Source of the DNA: an uncultured Bacteroidia bacterium
GTDB lineage: Bacteria; Bacteroidota; Bacteroidia; Bacteroidales; UBA932
DNA length: 64,000 nt
Assembly: GCA_902769525.1 (NCBI GenBank)
Contig: CACXPG010000001.1
Span: 124,001 to 188,000 of the forward strand
Direction: 5' to 3'
Shown here: positions 61,829-64,000 of the stretch, one piece after another
Layout of the letters: every line of letters begins with the position of its first letter
Position numbering within the stretch: the stretch's first letter is position 1
Position numbers and translations under genes: made by a program
Notes under the pieces: model-generated
Told to the model about the DNA's origin: nothing
Database searches by the model: none
What the model saw: the letters and a program-made list of their open reading frames with translations, nothing else

Positions 61829-61839
61829 CAGGAGGAAGA
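61829..61839 (+). promoter_or_regulatory. Strong Shine-Dalgarno site (AGGAGGAAGAG context)
   Basis: Purine-rich AGGAGGAAGAG ends 3 nt before ATG 61843, directly behind the stop of the second minipeptide. Confidence 0.7.
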
Positions 61840-61842
61840 GTT

Positions 61843-64000
61843 ATGAAAAAGTTATTTGTATTTATTATCGCCCTTAGCCTGGGCCTGTTCTTCTCCTGCT
61901 CAAAGGAAGACGCAAATGTAACGAAGGAAAGCAAAGCCACCTTCAAGGCAACTACCGAAGCCGCTACCAAAACCGCCCTGGAAGAGGACGGAAGTGTCTA
62001 TAAGGTTGTATGGCAAAGCGGAGACGAGATTGTAGTGATAGACGGCAATTCTTATATCGGAGTTTATTCCACCACCAGCACCACCTCTCACGCAGAATTT
62101 ACGTTTGAGAGTGGAAGCGAGGCCAAGGATCCGGACTACAGGGCCATGTATCCGGTTGCTTTCTTCAATTCCGGATATCCGGCCATTCCGGCGACACAGA
62201 ATTATGTGGAAGGTAACATTTCGGGCTCTCCGATGTATGCGGAAAGTTCCACCGAAAACCTTGCCTTCAAGAATATCTGCGGAATCATCCGCCTGAACAT
62301 AAGCACCACCGTGAGCGGGAAGAAGGTCCGCAAGATTATTCTGGGCGCAGACCAGGGTATGAGCGGAACAGTTGTCAATGCCGCAACGCTCGTTGCTGAC
62401 GGCTATGTCGCCGCAGTTTCCGGCACTGAGGGAATAGTACTGGACTGCGGAGAAAGCGGGGTTGAGATAGGCAGTACGGCCAAGCCTTTCCATATCGCAG
62501 TGCCACAGAACAACTACTCGTCGCTGAGCATTACGGTCATCACAACAGACGGAGAGGCCCAGACCCGCACAGCCAACAAAGACATTGCCGTAACCAGAAG
62601 CCGCATCACAGACATTACCCTGGGCTTCAACGATATGAAAGCACTGGTCGGTCTGGTTCACCACTGGCCTTTCAACGGCAATGCCAACGATATTGTGGGC
62701 GGAATCAACGCAACCGTAGATGGAGCCACGCTGACAACAGACCGTTTCGGAAACGAGAACAGTGCCTATTCTTTCGACGGCAACGACAAGATGATTGCTC
62801 CACACGCCGCCGATTTCGGGAAAACATCCTTTACAGCCAACCTCTGGGTAAACAGCACACAGACCTCCGGCCTTGGAAACCTTATGAGAACCGACGGAGG
62901 TTTCTACGACGGATGGATGCTTCGTTTCAATGGAGGCAGAATTGAGATTTGGGAAGGCAGAAGCATCAGTACCGGATATGTCTCCAGCACGTCTTTCGCA
63001 GATGGTTCTTGGCATATGGTAACCTTTGTCAGGGATGTGGAGAACAGGGTCGGAAAACTGTATGTGGACGGCGTTTATGTCGGCGGCTACAATATGCACG
63101 CGACAACCACAAACGATGTCACAAACGAACTGAGATTCGGAACCTACGGCGGCGGTGAATACTACAGAGGCATGATGGATGACGCCCGCTTGTATGACAA
63201 AGCCCTCACAGATGCGGAAATATTGGAGTTATACTATATCGACGACCCTTATACTGACCTCAGCGCAACGGCTACGGCTAACACGTATATCGTAAGCGCT
63301 GCCGGCAAATACAAGTTCAAGGCTACCGTTAAGGGCAACGGCGGCCTGGATCCGATAACCGGCACTACGGCCACCACTATCAACCCTTCAGACATAGCAG
63401 GAGTCAAGGTCCTCTGGGAACTGTATGGCCAGGGCCGGGCAGTCAAGCACGACGGAACCAATTATGACATAAGCTATTCTGACGGTTACGTAAAATTCTC
63501 CACACCAGACATATTCACCCCTGGAGATGTCTGTGTGGCAGTCTATGACGCGTCGGACAACATTCTCTGGAGCTGGGTGATCTGGGCAACACCTGAACCT
63601 GGAACCATGACGCACAACAGCAAAACCTTCATGGACCGCAATCTCGGCGCCATAGATGTAGGCAACTGCATGAGGGGTTTCCTCTATCAGTGGGGACGTA
63701 AAGATGCATTCTCAGCTGCTGATGGCAACAGCTACAGCCCGTACACCTATGTACCTGCCGCATCAACAGTGTTTGACAAGGTTCGAGGCTCGCATCAGTC
63801 TATGGAATATACCGTAAAACACCCAACCACATGGATCGGATACGCAGACGACAATACCTGGATGAGTGAAAACCTCGCGACAAAGCCTTGGCGCGTCGAT
63901 GTCAAGACAATTTATGACCCTTGTCCGGCCGGATGGAGGATTCCTGTCAAGGAAGACATAAGCGGCATCACAGATCTGCCCGCTACCGGGATACATCACG
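61843..64000 (+). CDS. Fimbrillin/LamG/FISUMP lipoprotein, 3' end outside the window
   Basis: The first 719 residues. Lipobox FFSC with Cys19. The fimbrillin-like N-terminal region (about 25-265) is a clear paralogue of that at 58645 (TTEAATKTALEEDGSVYKVV, LDCGESGVEIGS). A LamG/concanavalin-like domain follows (about 268-468: VHHWPFNGNANDIVGG, GRIEIWEG, GSWHMVTFVRD, RFGTYGGGEYYRGMMDD), absent from the paralogue. A FISUMP module starts near 470 (TANTYIVSAAGKYKFKATVK, MDRNLGA, YQWGRKDAF, DPCPAGWRIP). The stop is beyond 64000. Confidence 0.87.
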   Translation, partial: MKKLFVFIIALSLGLFFSCSKEDANVTKESKATFKATTEAATKTALEEDGSVYKVVWQSGDEIVVIDGNSYIGVYSTTSTTSHAEFTFESGSEAKDPDYRAMYPVAFFNSGYPAIPATQNYVEGNISGSPMYAESSTENLAFKNICGIIRLNISTTVSGKKVRKIILGADQGMSGTVVNAATLVADGYVAAVSGTEGIVLDCGESGVEIGSTAKPFHIAVPQNNYSSLSITVITTDGEAQTRTANKDIAVTRSRITDITLGFNDMKALVGLVHHWPFNGNANDIVGGINATVDGATLTTDRFGNENSAYSFDGNDKMIAPHAADFGKTSFTANLWVNSTQTSGLGNLMRTDGGFYDGWMLRFNGGRIEIWEGRSISTGYVSSTSFADGSWHMVTFVRDVENRVGKLYVDGVYVGGYNMHATTTNDVTNELRFGTYGGGEYYRGMMDDARLYDKALTDAEILELYYIDDPYTDLSATATANTYIVSAAGKYKFKATVKGNGGLDPITGTTATTINPSDIAGVKVLWELYGQGRAVKHDGTNYDISYSDGYVKFSTPDIFTPGDVCVAVYDASDNILWSWVIWATPEPGTMTHNSKTFMDRNLGAIDVGNCMRGFLYQWGRKDAFSAADGNSYSPYTYVPAASTVFDKVRGSHQSMEYTVKHPTTWIGYADDNTWMSENLATKPWRVDVKTIYDPCPAGWRIPVKEDISGITDLPATGIHH

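Overview
The window comes from a bacterium of the phylum Bacteroidota, most likely order Bacteroidales. The signs are Bacteroidetes-type promoters (-7 element TAnnTTTG) before most transcription units, a FeoA-FeoB fusion, an rpsL-rpsG-fusA-rpsJ string, DUF4271-hemD-rnpA-yidD, DUF2723, DUF5686 and fimbrillin/FISUMP lipoproteins. Genus cannot be set from sequence alone. No plasmid or phage functions are visible; most of the window reads as chromosome.

Layout. 0-4 kb: a truncated DUF4465 lipoprotein, feoAB, tRNA-Glu(CTC) and a secreted beta-strand protein. 4.2-15.6 kb: a tight plus-strand run of serine hydrolase, PlsC-type acyltransferase, ketoacyl synthase, acyl carrier protein, MMPL exporter, CrtI/RetSat-like oxidoreductase, LolA-like protein and DUF5686 protein. 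It resembles the lipid-export core of aryl-polyene or flexirubin clusters but has no ketoreductase or dehydratase. 15.6-18.7 kb: M20 dipeptidase, DUF6249 protein and a zinc-metallopeptidase lipoprotein.

18.70-24.95 kb is the most unusual part: an AT-rich island behind the 3' end of a tRNA(CAU) gene. A 15-bp piece of the tRNA 3' end occurs three times (18703, 22466, 24932). It bounds two tandem units of about 3.8 and 2.5 kb that share the same left end (120 bp, one mismatch) and right end (89 bp). The units hold small secreted, lipoprotein and membrane genes of unknown function with duplicated promoters, and no integrase. They look like two non-autonomous integrative cassettes stacked at one tRNA site.

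25-44 kb: the str ribosomal operon, ornithine and carbamoyl-phosphate metabolism (rocD, arcC, argF), pyrBI, an AspT/YidE-type transporter, a MATE exporter, rsgA, a polyprenyl synthase, small membrane and YbjQ proteins, a U32 peptidase-family protein, a lone REP-type transposase, recO and rdgB. 44-58 kb: an S41 protease, a GH3/LuxE-type adenylating pair, DUF2723, SUI1/YciH, DUF4271, hemD with a histone-H1-like tail, an rnpA-yidD fusion, an OlsF-like bifunctional acyltransferase and uvrC. 58.4-64 kb: two tandem copies of a module made of a ~50-residue acidic single-cysteine peptide and a large fimbrillin/FISUMP lipoprotein, the second cut by the window end.

No database search was possible. Family names rest on motifs and gene order seen here. 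Names for DUF families and for the island proteins are the least certain.
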